64,000 nucleotides of DNA. Origin: CAZODA01 sp964578485. GTDB taxonomy: Bacteria; Bacteroidota; Bacteroidia; Bacteroidales; Marinilabiliaceae. The stretch lies in NCBI GenBank assembly GCA_964578485.1, contig CAZODA010000002.1, positions 91,108-155,107 on the forward strand, read 5' to 3'. The notes under the pieces are model-generated. The model was not told the DNA's origin and searched no databases. It saw only the letters and a program-made list of their open reading frames with translations. Below, in pieces: positions 1-7,941 of the stretch; the first letter of the stretch is position 1, and every line of letters begins with the position of its first letter. The position numbers and the translations under genes were made by a program.

Positions 1-57
1 ACTGATATGGTGAGCAATGATCTTGTAAATGATTTTTTTCAGAAAAAGGAAAATTAA
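1..57 (+). CDS. C-terminal end of DUF4295 family protein (partial)
   Basis: Frame 1 is open from the window edge to a TAA at 55-57 and encodes about 18 residues ending in VNDFFQKKEN. This resembles the C-terminus of the short (about 50 aa) Bacteroidota DUF4295 proteins, which usually end in a VKDFF-like motif. These genes normally lie after the ribosomal protein genes rpmB and rpmG and just before ftsY, and ftsY does follow here. The molecular role of the family is not established. The call rests on a short tail plus gene order, so it is moderately sure. Confidence 0.6.
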   Translation, partial: TDMVSNDLVNDFFQKKEN

Positions 58-115
58 TTTACACAATATAATATCTGTTATTGCCGGTTGCAATAACAAG
101 CAGGTAATAAATAAA

Positions 116-150
116 ACACAATTTGAAAGTTTATCAAATTGTGTTTTTTT
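116..150 (+). terminator. Intrinsic terminator after the DUF4295 gene
   Basis: A perfect 11-bp stem pairs ACACAATTTGA (116-126) with TCAAATTGTGT (134-144) around a 7-nt loop and runs into seven T at 144-150. It lies about 60 bp after the DUF4295 stop and separates that operon from ftsY. Confidence 0.8.
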
Positions 151-241
151 ATTTTAACAAGCACTTGGAGTGCTTTCTTAATTTATGTGTTATAATAAAT
201 TACCTGAGGATTATTATCCTCAATTTTTCTTTATTATTCAT

Positions 242-249
242 TATATTTG
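242..249 (+). promoter_or_regulatory. Putative ftsY-rimO promoter (-7 element)
   Basis: TATATTTG fits the Bacteroidota -7 consensus TAnnTTTG and lies 51 bp before the ftsY ATG. No clear TTTG is present at the expected -33 position, so only half of the promoter is convincing. Confidence 0.4.
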
Positions 250-300
250 CATGTTTTATAACATAGGAAAATAGTATTTAGTGTCATTATAAATTAGCTT

Positions 301-1254
301 ATGGGAATATTCGGAAGTTTTTCTAGCTCTAAAAAGAAGCAACTTGATGAGGGTTTGATGAAAACCAAGGAAAGTGTTTTAAAAAAGTTAAGCAGAATTG
401 TTGCTGGTAAGTCAAAAGTTGATGATGACATACTTGATAATTTAGAAGAGATGTTAATCACCTCTGATGTTGGTGTTGACACAACTTTAAAAATAATAGA
501 ACGAATAGAATCAAGAGTGGCACAGGATAAGTTTTTAAACGCCGCCGAGCTTGATACTATTTTGAAGGAGGAAGTTAAAGGCTTATTAACTGAAAATATT
601 GTTAGCGATACTGACGACTTTGATCTTCCGGTTGGTGAGTCTCCTTATGTAATAATGGTTGTTGGTGTTAATGGAGTCGGCAAGACTACTACAATAGGTA
701 AATTGGCCCATAAATTTATTAGTGCAGGCAAAAGTGTTGTTTTGGGAGCTGCTGATACCTTCCGAGCTGCAGCTATTGAGCAACTTGAAATATGGGCGGA
801 CAGAACGGGTGCCCAGCTGGTTAAACATAAAATGGGTGCAGATCCTGCCTCAGTAGCTTTTGATACCTTAAAAGCAGCAAAATCTTCGGGTGCTGATGTT
901 GTAATAATTGATACAGCTGGTCGTTTGCACAATAAAATTAATTTAATGAATGAGCTGACAAAAATTAAAAGGGTAATGCAAAAAATAGTATCAGAAGCTC
1001 CTCATGAAATTCTTTTAATTTTAGATGGCTCTACCGGCCAAAATGCCTTTGAACAAGCAAAGCAGTTCACTCTTGCCACGGAAGTAAATGCACTTGCCAT
1101 TACCAAGCTTGATGGTACTGCAAAAGGAGGTGTTGTACTTGGGGTTTCAGATCAGTTTAAAATTCCGGTAAAATATATCGGCATAGGCGAAAAAGTTGAT
1201 GACTTGCAAATTTTCAACCGCGAGGCATTTGTTGACTCATTATTTGGTGAATAA
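301..1254 (+). CDS. ftsY: Signal recognition particle receptor FtsY
   Basis: FtsY is the SRP receptor GTPase that docks SRP-ribosome complexes at the inner membrane for co-translational insertion of membrane proteins. The 317-aa protein has the NG domain: an N-terminal helical bundle (about residues 1-105), the P-loop GVNGVGKTTT (about 122-131), the DTFRAAA motif, the G3 motif DTAGR and the G4 motif TKLDGTAKGG. The long acidic A domain of E. coli FtsY is missing, as is usual for short FtsY proteins, so membrane contact probably relies on the amphipathic N-terminus. ATG at 301 is the first start after the promoter-like site. rimO follows with one base between, so the two are probably co-transcribed. 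Confidence 0.97.
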   Translation: MGIFGSFSSSKKKQLDEGLMKTKESVLKKLSRIVAGKSKVDDDILDNLEEMLITSDVGVDTTLKIIERIESRVAQDKFLNAAELDTILKEEVKGLLTENIVSDTDDFDLPVGESPYVIMVVGVNGVGKTTTIGKLAHKFISAGKSVVLGAADTFRAAAIEQLEIWADRTGAQLVKHKMGADPASVAFDTLKAAKSSGADVVIIDTAGRLHNKINLMNELTKIKRVMQKIVSEAPHEILLILDGSTGQNAFEQAKQFTLATEVNALAITKLDGTAKGGVVLGVSDQFKIPVKYIGIGEKVDDLQIFNREAFVDSLFGE

Positions 1255-1255
1255 T

Positions 1256-2551
1256 ATGAAAAATAGGCATGTGGACGTAGTTTCACTTGGCTGCAGTAAA
1301 AATCTGGTAGATTCGGAACGCCTTATAAAGCAATTGGAGGCAGGTGGTTATACAGTAGAAGCTGATTCGCCTTCGCCTAAAGGAGGGATAGTAATTATCA
1401 ATACCTGTGGCTTCATTGGAGATGCCAAAGAAGAGTCGGTAAACACTATTCTTGACTTTGCAAAAGCTCGCCAACATGGGCAAATTAAGCGTTTATTTGT
1501 TATGGGATGTTTGTCGGAGCGTTATTTCAAAGAATTAAATCATGAAATTCCTGAAGTAGATAAATATTATGGTAAATTTAATTGGCAGGAGCTTCTCCAT
1601 GATTTAAAACTTGATTTCAGGCAAGACCTTAGAAATGAGCGAACTCTTACCACTCCGGGGCATTATGCATATTTAAAAATATCTGAAGGTTGCAATCGCA
1701 GCTGTTCTTATTGCGCTATTCCCCTTATTACAGGTCGCCATAAATCAGAAACTATTGATAACTTGATAGATGAAGCAAAGCGCTTGGCAAAAAAAGAGGT
1801 TAAAGAGCTTCAACTGATAGCACAAGATCTGTCTATGTATGGAATAGATATTTATCGTAAACCCATGCTGGCATCCTTAGTTGATGAACTATCCCAAATT
1901 GAAGGTATTGAATGGATACGCCTGCATTATGCCTATCCTGCCGGTTTCCCGCTTGACATATTAGATGTGATGGCAAACAATCCAAAGCTTTGTAACTACC
2001 TTGATATTGCATTGCAACATATTTCTAATAATATGCTAAAATTAATGCGGAGGAATTTTTCGAAAGAACAAACAATAGAACTTCTTCACACTATCAGGCA
2101 AAAAGTTCCTGATATAAATCTCAGAACAACCTTTATTACAGGACATCCGGGAGAGACTGAAGAGGATTTTAATGAATTAATTGAATTTATCACTCAATTT
2201 CGTTTTGAACGCCTCGGAGTATTTTGCTATTCACACGAGGAAGATACCTATGCTTTTAAGAATTATAAGGATGATATTCCTGAGGAAGTCAAGCAACAAA
2301 GAGCTGATACCATAATGGAGCTGCAAGGTGGTATAAGTCATTCACTTAATCAGAAAAAAATAGGCACAACACAAAAAGTTATAATTGATAGAAGAGAGTT
2401 TGATTATATGATTGGGCGCACTGAATATGACAGTCCTGAAGTCGATCCTGAAGTACTCATAAAATATGAAGATTCTCTGCAAATTGGGCAATTTTATAAT
2501 GTTAAGATTATAGAGGCTGACGATTATGATTTGTTTGCTTCAGTTATTTAA
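1256..2551 (+). CDS. rimO: Ribosomal protein S12 methylthiotransferase RimO
   Basis: RimO is a radical-SAM enzyme that adds a methylthio group to the conserved aspartate of ribosomal protein S12. The frame can be read from 1196 inside ftsY, but the ATG at 1256, one base after the ftsY stop, gives the family N-terminus VDVVSLGCSKNLVDSE and a 431-aa protein of normal length. The UPF0004 domain cysteines lie in SLGCSKN, INTCGF and VMGCLSE. The radical-SAM cluster is CNRSCSYCAIP, and a C-terminal TRAM-like RNA-binding domain covers roughly the last 65 residues. MiaB is the main alternative, but the ICGF-type N-terminus and ftsY-rimO gene order favour RimO. Confidence 0.95.
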   Translation: MKNRHVDVVSLGCSKNLVDSERLIKQLEAGGYTVEADSPSPKGGIVIINTCGFIGDAKEESVNTILDFAKARQHGQIKRLFVMGCLSERYFKELNHEIPEVDKYYGKFNWQELLHDLKLDFRQDLRNERTLTTPGHYAYLKISEGCNRSCSYCAIPLITGRHKSETIDNLIDEAKRLAKKEVKELQLIAQDLSMYGIDIYRKPMLASLVDELSQIEGIEWIRLHYAYPAGFPLDILDVMANNPKLCNYLDIALQHISNNMLKLMRRNFSKEQTIELLHTIRQKVPDINLRTTFITGHPGETEEDFNELIEFITQFRFERLGVFCYSHEEDTYAFKNYKDDIPEEVKQQRADTIMELQGGISHSLNQKKIGTTQKVIIDRREFDYMIGRTEYDSPEVDPEVLIKYEDSLQIGQFYNVKIIEADDYDLFASVI

Positions 2552-2585
2552 TAATTATCAATAGAATTAATTGACATTCAAATTC

Positions 2586-2622
2586 AAACTTATATAATTT
2601 ACCTTATAATTTATATAAGTTT
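2586..2622 (+). terminator. Hairpin after rimO, possible terminator
   Basis: A perfect 12-bp inverted repeat, AAACTTATATAA (2586-2597) and TTATATAAGTTT (2611-2622), has a 13-nt loop and lies 35 bp after the rimO stop. It is followed by A-rich rather than T-only sequence, so it is a weak terminator candidate. Confidence 0.4.
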
Positions 2623-2730
2623 AAAAAGAATTTTAATTTTATTCCATATTCTGCAAATTGCAGGTAAAAACTTTTTAAATTAAAATGCGTTTAATGATTA
2701 AAATTAACTATTTGAAATTGTTAAATTAGC

Positions 2731-4464
2731 ATGGCAATTTTATGCAAAATATTTAAATTGATGATGTACAAGTATTTGCTACCTATTATTTTAATTATAA
2801 GTTCAAGCATTTCATTAGCTTCACAATCTTTGATTATTGATGAAAGTCATGTAAGTTCTAAGCCCACTATTCCTAATTATGAATTAGTTTCCAATCAATT
2901 TCCTTGGTCTTTTAACACGATAAAACCTTTTTCAGAAAACAACAATCCGGAAGTTTTCTTATTAACCGATAGTCTTGTAAGCTACAATTCATATACAGAT
3001 GAAGACTCAGTTCGTTTTCATAAAACAAGCTATACTTATAACGATAAAAATCTTCTAACATCAATTGATTACTTCAGCTTTAATGAAGAAAACAACAATG
3101 CTATTCATTATAAGACCTGCGAATATTTATACAACAAAAATTTTCAAAAAACAGCCTTTACTCAAAAAAGCTTTGATTTTGATTCAGGACTATGGCATAA
3201 TGAGCTAATGAGAGAATATTCTTATCAGGAATTATTGCAGTTGTCTGCTGTTGCCGAATATAGCTGGGATATATCAAAATCGGAATGGCTGGGTTTATGG
3301 AAGTATGAATATACTTATAATTCTGAAGGTTATTTAATTCAAAAAATAAATTATGAGTGGTTAGACATAGATTCTGAATGGCTGGCTTCAAGTAAGGAAG
3401 AATTTATTTATAATTCGCATAATAAATGTATTATCATTGTTAGCTATTACTATAGTAAAGATCAGCATTTATGGATTGGAGATCAAAAATATGAATATGA
3501 ATATGACAACAAATTTAATCTGATTCAACAAACTGACTTTTTTTGGGATCTTGAGTATTCGACTTGGACAAGAAGTTTAAAAACCGAATTTGAATATAAT
3601 ATAGACAATACTCAAAGTGGATGGCAGCTGTATAAATGGAATAGTATTTTTAATGAATGGACAAAATGGTGGAGAGCCGATAATTTATTTGAAAAAGAAG
3701 ATGACAATAATTGGATAGATTACCAATGGAACATAAATGAGCAAAAATGGGAGCAAGACTGGAGAATAGAGCGTTATTATGACCCGGATAATACTTTGAC
3801 CCATGAAACTGCTTTTAAATGGGATAAGGCTTTAAATGAGTATTCCGGGATTTTTGAACTTTTATATTTTTACAATAATGAAAAATGGTCAAAAGCCGTA
3901 AATGATTATGAATGGGACTTGCTTACAAGGCAATGGCAATTGAATCAAAAAAGATTTTATTATCAAAGTCTTAGCGATCTTGTTCCTTTAACTTTTATAA
4001 TTCTTGATCATAACAGAGTTCCAATTTATAATGCACAAATTTCACTTAAGGGTAATTTATATCAGGCCGGTCTTTATCATTTTCCCGGCATTGAAAAAGG
4101 AAATTTGCAGGTAAGTGTATATACCGATTCATATCCTGAAGAATCTTTTATTCTCAATGTAGGTGCGAGTGCTATTTCCCATATTGTTACACTTGGTATT
4201 AATACTTCTACAACTTTATCGAATGAATTTGAAATTCTAAGAATTTATCCTAATCCGGCTCAAAATTATATCAATCTTGAAGCATCTGAATTAATTAGCC
4301 GTATCAGGCTTTATTCAATTGATGGAACATTGCTTACGCAATCCTTTCCAAACAGCAAGGATCTGCAAATTGCAGTGGGAGAATTTCCTGCCGGGCTGTA
4401 TTTATTGGAAACTCAAACCGACAATAAGTTGCTTATAAGAAAAATCCTAATTGACAAGCATTAA
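2731..4464 (+). CDS. T9SS type A sorting domain protein with nine 31-residue Trp repeats
   Basis: This is a secreted or surface protein of unknown function. A signal peptide covers about residues 12-32; ATG at 2761 or 2764 would give a more classical signal peptide than 2731. From about residue 155 to 412 a repeat of about 31 residues opens with an aromatic: Trp at 155, 186, 217, 248, 279, 310, 340 and 402 and Tyr at 371. Typical units carry KYEYxYN and later YxWD. A short beta-rich segment follows, then a C-terminal type A sorting domain (RIYPNPAQNYINL onward, ending LLIRKILID) that targets the protein to the type IX secretion system. An inverted repeat, AAATAAAGC at 4471-4479 and GCTTTATTT at 4506-4514, follows the stop. 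Confidence 0.85.
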   Translation: MAILCKIFKLMMYKYLLPIILIISSSISLASQSLIIDESHVSSKPTIPNYELVSNQFPWSFNTIKPFSENNNPEVFLLTDSLVSYNSYTDEDSVRFHKTSYTYNDKNLLTSIDYFSFNEENNNAIHYKTCEYLYNKNFQKTAFTQKSFDFDSGLWHNELMREYSYQELLQLSAVAEYSWDISKSEWLGLWKYEYTYNSEGYLIQKINYEWLDIDSEWLASSKEEFIYNSHNKCIIIVSYYYSKDQHLWIGDQKYEYEYDNKFNLIQQTDFFWDLEYSTWTRSLKTEFEYNIDNTQSGWQLYKWNSIFNEWTKWWRADNLFEKEDDNNWIDYQWNINEQKWEQDWRIERYYDPDNTLTHETAFKWDKALNEYSGIFELLYFYNNEKWSKAVNDYEWDLLTRQWQLNQKRFYYQSLSDLVPLTFIILDHNRVPIYNAQISLKGNLYQAGLYHFPGIEKGNLQVSVYTDSYPEESFILNVGASAISHIVTLGINTSTTLSNEFEILRIYPNPAQNYINLEASELISRIRLYSIDGTLLTQSFPNSKDLQIAVGEFPAGLYLLETQTDNKLLIRKILIDKH

Positions 4465-4523
4465 TTTATTAAATAAAGCAAGAAATTTTTAAATAATTTT
4501 CTTCAGCTTTATTTGATATCACC

Positions 4524-4554
4524 TTTGTAACAGCCGGTGATTTTTTTATCTTTG
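4524..4554 (+). promoter_or_regulatory. dnaX promoter (TTTG / TATCTTTG)
   Basis: TTTG at 4524-4527 and TATCTTTG at 4547-4554 are 19 bp apart, an exact fit to the Bacteroidota consensus. The expected start site lies about 25 bp before the dnaX ATG. Confidence 0.75.
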
Positions 4555-4585
4555 TAAATCTGCAAAATAAAGCAGTTTTACAGTT

Positions 4586-5698
4586 ATGGAATACATTGTA
4601 TCGGCACGAAAATATCGTCCATCTACTTTCAACACTGTTGTTGGTCAGGAAAGCATCACTGCAACCTTAAAAAATGCCATTAAAAATAATCAACTGGCAC
4701 ATGCCTATCTTTTTTGCGGTCCCAGGGGTGTTGGCAAGACAACATGTGCAAGAATATTTGCAAAAACCATCAATTGTCAGAATATTACAGCTGAGCATGA
4801 AGCATGTAACGCCTGTGATTCCTGTATTTCGTTCAATGAAAACCGTTCTTTTAATATCCATGAATTAGATGCTGCCAGTAATAATTCGGTTGATGACATT
4901 CGTTTATTAATCGACAAAGTGCGGGTTCCGCCTCAGATGGGAAAATACAGTGTTTATATTATTGATGAGATCCACATGCTGTCGCAAGCTGCTTTTAATG
5001 CCTTTTTAAAAACCCTGGAAGAGCCGCCACGTCATGCAATTTTTATTTTGGCAACAACCGAGAAACATAAGATTTTACCTACAATTTTATCTCGTTGTCA
5101 AACATTTGATTTTAACAGGATATCGGTTGATGATGCTGTTAAATATTTAAAATATGTAGCCGGCGAAGAGGGAGTCAGCTATGAAGAAGAGGCTTTAAAT
5201 ATAATAGCATCCAAGGCCGACGGCGCAATGCGTGATGCACTATCTATTTTCGATCAGCTTGTTGCATTTTCCGGAAAAAATATCACTTACAAACAGGTAA
5301 TCGATAATTTAAATGTTCTTGATTATGATTATTACTTTAAAATAACAGAAGCATTTTTAAAGGAAGATCTTATTAATTCTTTATTGATATATAACGAAAT
5401 ATTAAATCATGGCTTTGAAGGCAGTCATTTTATTAATGGTTTAAGTAGTCATTTTCGTGATTTATTGATGTGTTTGGATCCTCGTACTTCAACTTTACTT
5501 GAGGTTGGTTCTGCAATTAAAGAAAAATATCTTGAGCAATCGTCTTTGTGTGATCCTGAATTCCTTTATACAGCTTTGAAAATCACCACTGAATGTGATT
5601 TAAATTATCGTATTGCCCGAAACAAGCGACTTCATGTAGAGTTTGCAATTATCAGCTTGTCGCGTATAAAGTCTGAAAAAAAAAAGCAAATGAATTAA
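4586..5698 (+). CDS. dnaX: DNA polymerase III gamma/tau subunit, zero-frame (gamma-like) product
   Basis: DnaX is the AAA+ motor of the clamp-loader complex, which loads the beta clamp at replication forks. The 370-aa zero-frame product contains domains I-III: Walker A GPRGVGKTT (about 45-53), the zinc module with cysteines near 64-81 (CNACDSC), the Walker B variant DEIH, the arginine-finger motif SRC, and the domain III helices to about residue 365. It stops at 5696-5698, ten bases past an A10G run. The -1 frame then stays open to 6282 and encodes a normal tau C-terminus, so the gene is split by a frameshift. The short form ends almost exactly at the end of domain III, as expected for a gamma product that keeps oligomerisation but loses polymerase and helicase contacts. 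Confidence 0.95.
   Translation: MEYIVSARKYRPSTFNTVVGQESITATLKNAIKNNQLAHAYLFCGPRGVGKTTCARIFAKTINCQNITAEHEACNACDSCISFNENRSFNIHELDAASNNSVDDIRLLIDKVRVPPQMGKYSVYIIDEIHMLSQAAFNAFLKTLEEPPRHAIFILATTEKHKILPTILSRCQTFDFNRISVDDAVKYLKYVAGEEGVSYEEEALNIIASKADGAMRDALSIFDQLVAFSGKNITYKQVIDNLNVLDYDYYFKITEAFLKEDLINSLLIYNEILNHGFEGSHFINGLSSHFRDLLMCLDPRTSTLLEVGSAIKEKYLEQSSLCDPEFLYTALKITTECDLNYRIARNKRLHVEFAIISLSRIKSEKKKQMN
5680..5686 (+). promoter_or_regulatory. Slippery heptamer A AAA AAG, candidate programmed -1 frameshift site
   Basis: Ten A at 5676-5685 are followed by G. In the dnaX zero frame the codons are AAA (5681-5683) and AAG (5684-5686), preceded by A, which is the heptamer used in E. coli dnaX. A -1 slip moves into the frame open to 6282. 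A weak hairpin (CTGAA at 5708-5712, TTCAG at 5733-5737) lies downstream, and no Shine-Dalgarno-like sequence is seen upstream. RNA polymerase slippage on the A10 run, as known for Thermus dnaX, would give the same outcome. A homopolymer error in the assembly is the main alternative. Confidence 0.65.
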
Positions 5699-6282
5699 AT
5701 AAAGATGCTGAAATTACAGGAGATCTTGCTTCTTCAGTAAGTACACAATCCGGTGGCGATACTGAAAAAAATACAACTCAAGACTCCCAACCGGGTATAG
5801 CTTCCTTGTCCCTAAAAGAATTAATAAACACAAACAGTGAAGTAGGTGATCAAACAACAGTACAAAACAAGTCAGAAAATAATGTTTCAGAGCCGGATGC
5901 TGTTTTAGCTGATCAAGCGATAACAGTTGCTAATTTGCAAGTGGCATGGAAAAAATATGTTGAACAAATTAAAAATACCAACATTCGTTTATTTAGTATT
6001 TTAAATAATCAAGAGCCTGCTATTAAGGATGATACAACAATAGTATTAGAATTGACAAGTCCGGTTCAAGAATTGGAAATTAAAAAATCCGGAGAAGAGT
6101 TGTTGCTTTATTTAAAAGAAGAGTTAAGGAATCATTCCTTACGGCTGGAGACCTTCCTTCAAAAAGGAACAAAGGATACATCGAAAAAAATATTTACAGC
6201 CAATGATAAATTACAGGCAATGATTGAAAAAAATCCGGCATTGGCAGAGTTAAAGAAAAACTTAAACCTTGATCTGGATTAA
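5680..6282 (+). CDS. dnaX: DnaX tau-specific C-terminal region, reached by -1 frameshift
   Basis: This segment lies in the -1 frame relative to 4586-5698 and has no credible start of its own near the junction; the first ATG, or another in-frame start such as TTG at 5806, would leave out the linker. It encodes about 200 residues: a Lys/Thr/Ser-rich acidic linker, then a folded region (VANLQVAWKKYVEQ onward, ending ELKKNLNLDLD) that matches my recollection of Bacteroidota DnaX C-termini. Joined to the first frame, the full tau protein would be about 565 aa, the usual size. In E. coli this part of tau binds the polymerase alpha subunit and DnaB helicase. It is annotated separately because the sequence as given needs a frame change to express it. 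Confidence 0.8.
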   Translation, partial: KKANELNKDAEITGDLASSVSTQSGGDTEKNTTQDSQPGIASLSLKELINTNSEVGDQTTVQNKSENNVSEPDAVLADQAITVANLQVAWKKYVEQIKNTNIRLFSILNNQEPAIKDDTTIVLELTSPVQELEIKKSGEELLLYLKEELRNHSLRLETFLQKGTKDTSKKIFTANDKLQAMIEKNPALAELKKNLNLDLD

Positions 6283-6368
6283 ATCAGGGTTATATTCAAC
6301 TAATATTAATTACAAGATATGGGGATAATTTTATCTCAGTATCAATTTATCAATTTAATTATTGACAC

Positions 6369-7598
6369 ATGAAAAAAATTAAAGTTTCGAATCCTGTGGT
6401 TGAACTGGATGGAGATGAGATGACACGCATTATTTGGAAGATGATCAAGGAGGAATTAATATTACCTTATATTGATCTTGATATCAAGTATTATGATCTT
6501 GGAATAGAAAACCGTGATGCCACTAATGACCAGATTACTATTGATGCAGCACATGCCATTCAGAAATATAATGTAGGAATAAAATGTGCCACTATTACTC
6601 CGGATGAAAATAGAGTAGAAGAGTTTGGCTTAAAAAAGATGTGGAAATCTCCCAATGGCACAATAAGAAATATTTTAGGAGGTACTGTTTTTCGCGAGCC
6701 CATTATTATAAATAATGTACCTCGTTTGGTTCCCGGATGGGAGCATCCTATTTGCATTGGTCGTCATGCTTTTGGCGATCAGTACATGGCAACAGATTTC
6801 TTGGTAAAAGGGAAGGGTAAATTAAACATTACATTTACTCCTGATGATGGAGGTGAGGTTCAATCATATGATGTGTATGACTTTGAAGGTGATGGAATAG
6901 CACTTGCAATGTATAATACTGATGAAAGTATAACAGGCTTTGCGCATAGTTGCTTTAATCAGGCTATAATGAAGAAATGGCCATTATATTTATCGACCAA
7001 AAACACGATACTTAAAAAATATGATGGGCGCTTTAAAGATATTTTTCAAGAAATATATGAAAAACATTATCAGAAAAAATTTGAAGAATTAGGGATCAGC
7101 TATGAGCACAGGCTCATTGATGATATGGTAGCGGCAGCGTTAAAATGGAATGGTGAATTTGTGTGGGCTTGTAAAAACTATGATGGTGATGTTCAGTCAG
7201 ATACCTTGGCCCAAGGCTTTGGATCTTTAGGTTTAATGACTTCTACTTTAATTACTCCTGATGGAAAAACCATGGAAGCTGAAGCTGCACATGGCACTGT
7301 TACCCGCCATTATCGTCAGCATCAGCAGGGAAAGCCCACATCCACAAATCCTATTGCTTCAATTTTTGCCTGGACAAAAGGCTTGGAATTTAGAGGCAAA
7401 CTTGATGGTAATCAGCAACTGATAGATTATGCCCATACACTTGAAAGTGTATGTGTTGAAACCGTTGAAAGCGGTCAAATGACAAAGGATTTGGCTTTAA
7501 CAATACACGGAGCAGATTTAAAAGATGAGCATTACCTTACAACTGAGGGTTTTATGGCTGCTATTAAATCGCATCTCGATATAAAGATGAGTCATTAA
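6369..7598 (+). CDS. icd: NADP-dependent isocitrate dehydrogenase (eukaryotic-like type)
   Basis: The enzyme oxidises isocitrate to 2-oxoglutarate with NADP+ in the TCA cycle. At 409 aa it matches the homodimeric IDH1/IDH2-like subfamily rather than the E. coli type. Seen motifs are the N-terminal NPVVELDGDEMTRIIW, the substrate loop KSPNGTIRNILGGTVFREPI, GRHAFGDQY, the metal-binding region around DDMVAAALKW with YDGDVQSD, and the NADP-binding segment EAAHGTVTRHYR. The start at 6369 gives the family N-terminus. It is preceded by about 85 bp with no clear promoter and is followed by a terminator-like hairpin, so it is probably monocistronic. Confidence 0.95.
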   Translation: MKKIKVSNPVVELDGDEMTRIIWKMIKEELILPYIDLDIKYYDLGIENRDATNDQITIDAAHAIQKYNVGIKCATITPDENRVEEFGLKKMWKSPNGTIRNILGGTVFREPIIINNVPRLVPGWEHPICIGRHAFGDQYMATDFLVKGKGKLNITFTPDDGGEVQSYDVYDFEGDGIALAMYNTDESITGFAHSCFNQAIMKKWPLYLSTKNTILKKYDGRFKDIFQEIYEKHYQKKFEELGISYEHRLIDDMVAAALKWNGEFVWACKNYDGDVQSDTLAQGFGSLGLMTSTLITPDGKTMEAEAAHGTVTRHYRQHQQGKPTSTNPIASIFAWTKGLEFRGKLDGNQQLIDYAHTLESVCVETVESGQMTKDLALTIHGADLKDEHYLTTEGFMAAIKSHLDIKMSH

Positions 7599-7628
7599 TT
7601 ATTCTAAAATTTTTAATTAAATAAATCG

Positions 7629-7662
7629 GGCTGCCAAATAAAATTTAAAATTTTCGGCAGCC
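7629..7662 (+). terminator. Intrinsic terminator after icd
   Basis: GGCTGCC (7629-7635) pairs with GGCAGCC (7656-7662). The AT-rich loop can extend the structure, and a T-rich stretch follows. The rest of the 7599-7941 gap is AT-rich with no further gene or structure seen. Confidence 0.65.
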
Positions 7663-7941
7663 TTGGTTTATATTTTAATAATCCGACATCAAATTTTTTA
7701 TAAAAAATAAAAATACGCATCAATTTCTTGATATAAAGTATGAATAACAACAAATTTTAATACTTTTACAGCCATTTAAAAACATTAAATTGCTTTGTTT
7801 TAATTATAAGTTGAGATTTTTACTTTTAATTTAAGTGGTCATAATTCATATTAAAACAGGAATACTAATAACACCCTATTCATTTATAGCAACATACAAT
7901 GTTTATATAAACAATAACTATAATATCAAATTTTTAAACAA

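Noticed and set aside
1196..1255. Upstream start of rimO inside ftsY
   Set aside because: The extra 20 residues are ftsY out of frame; ATG 1256 gives the family start right after the ftsY stop.
4586..6282. dnaX as a pseudogene
   Set aside because: Both halves are well conserved in sequence and the break is at a known type of slippery site, so a functional frameshift (or assembly error) is more likely than decay.
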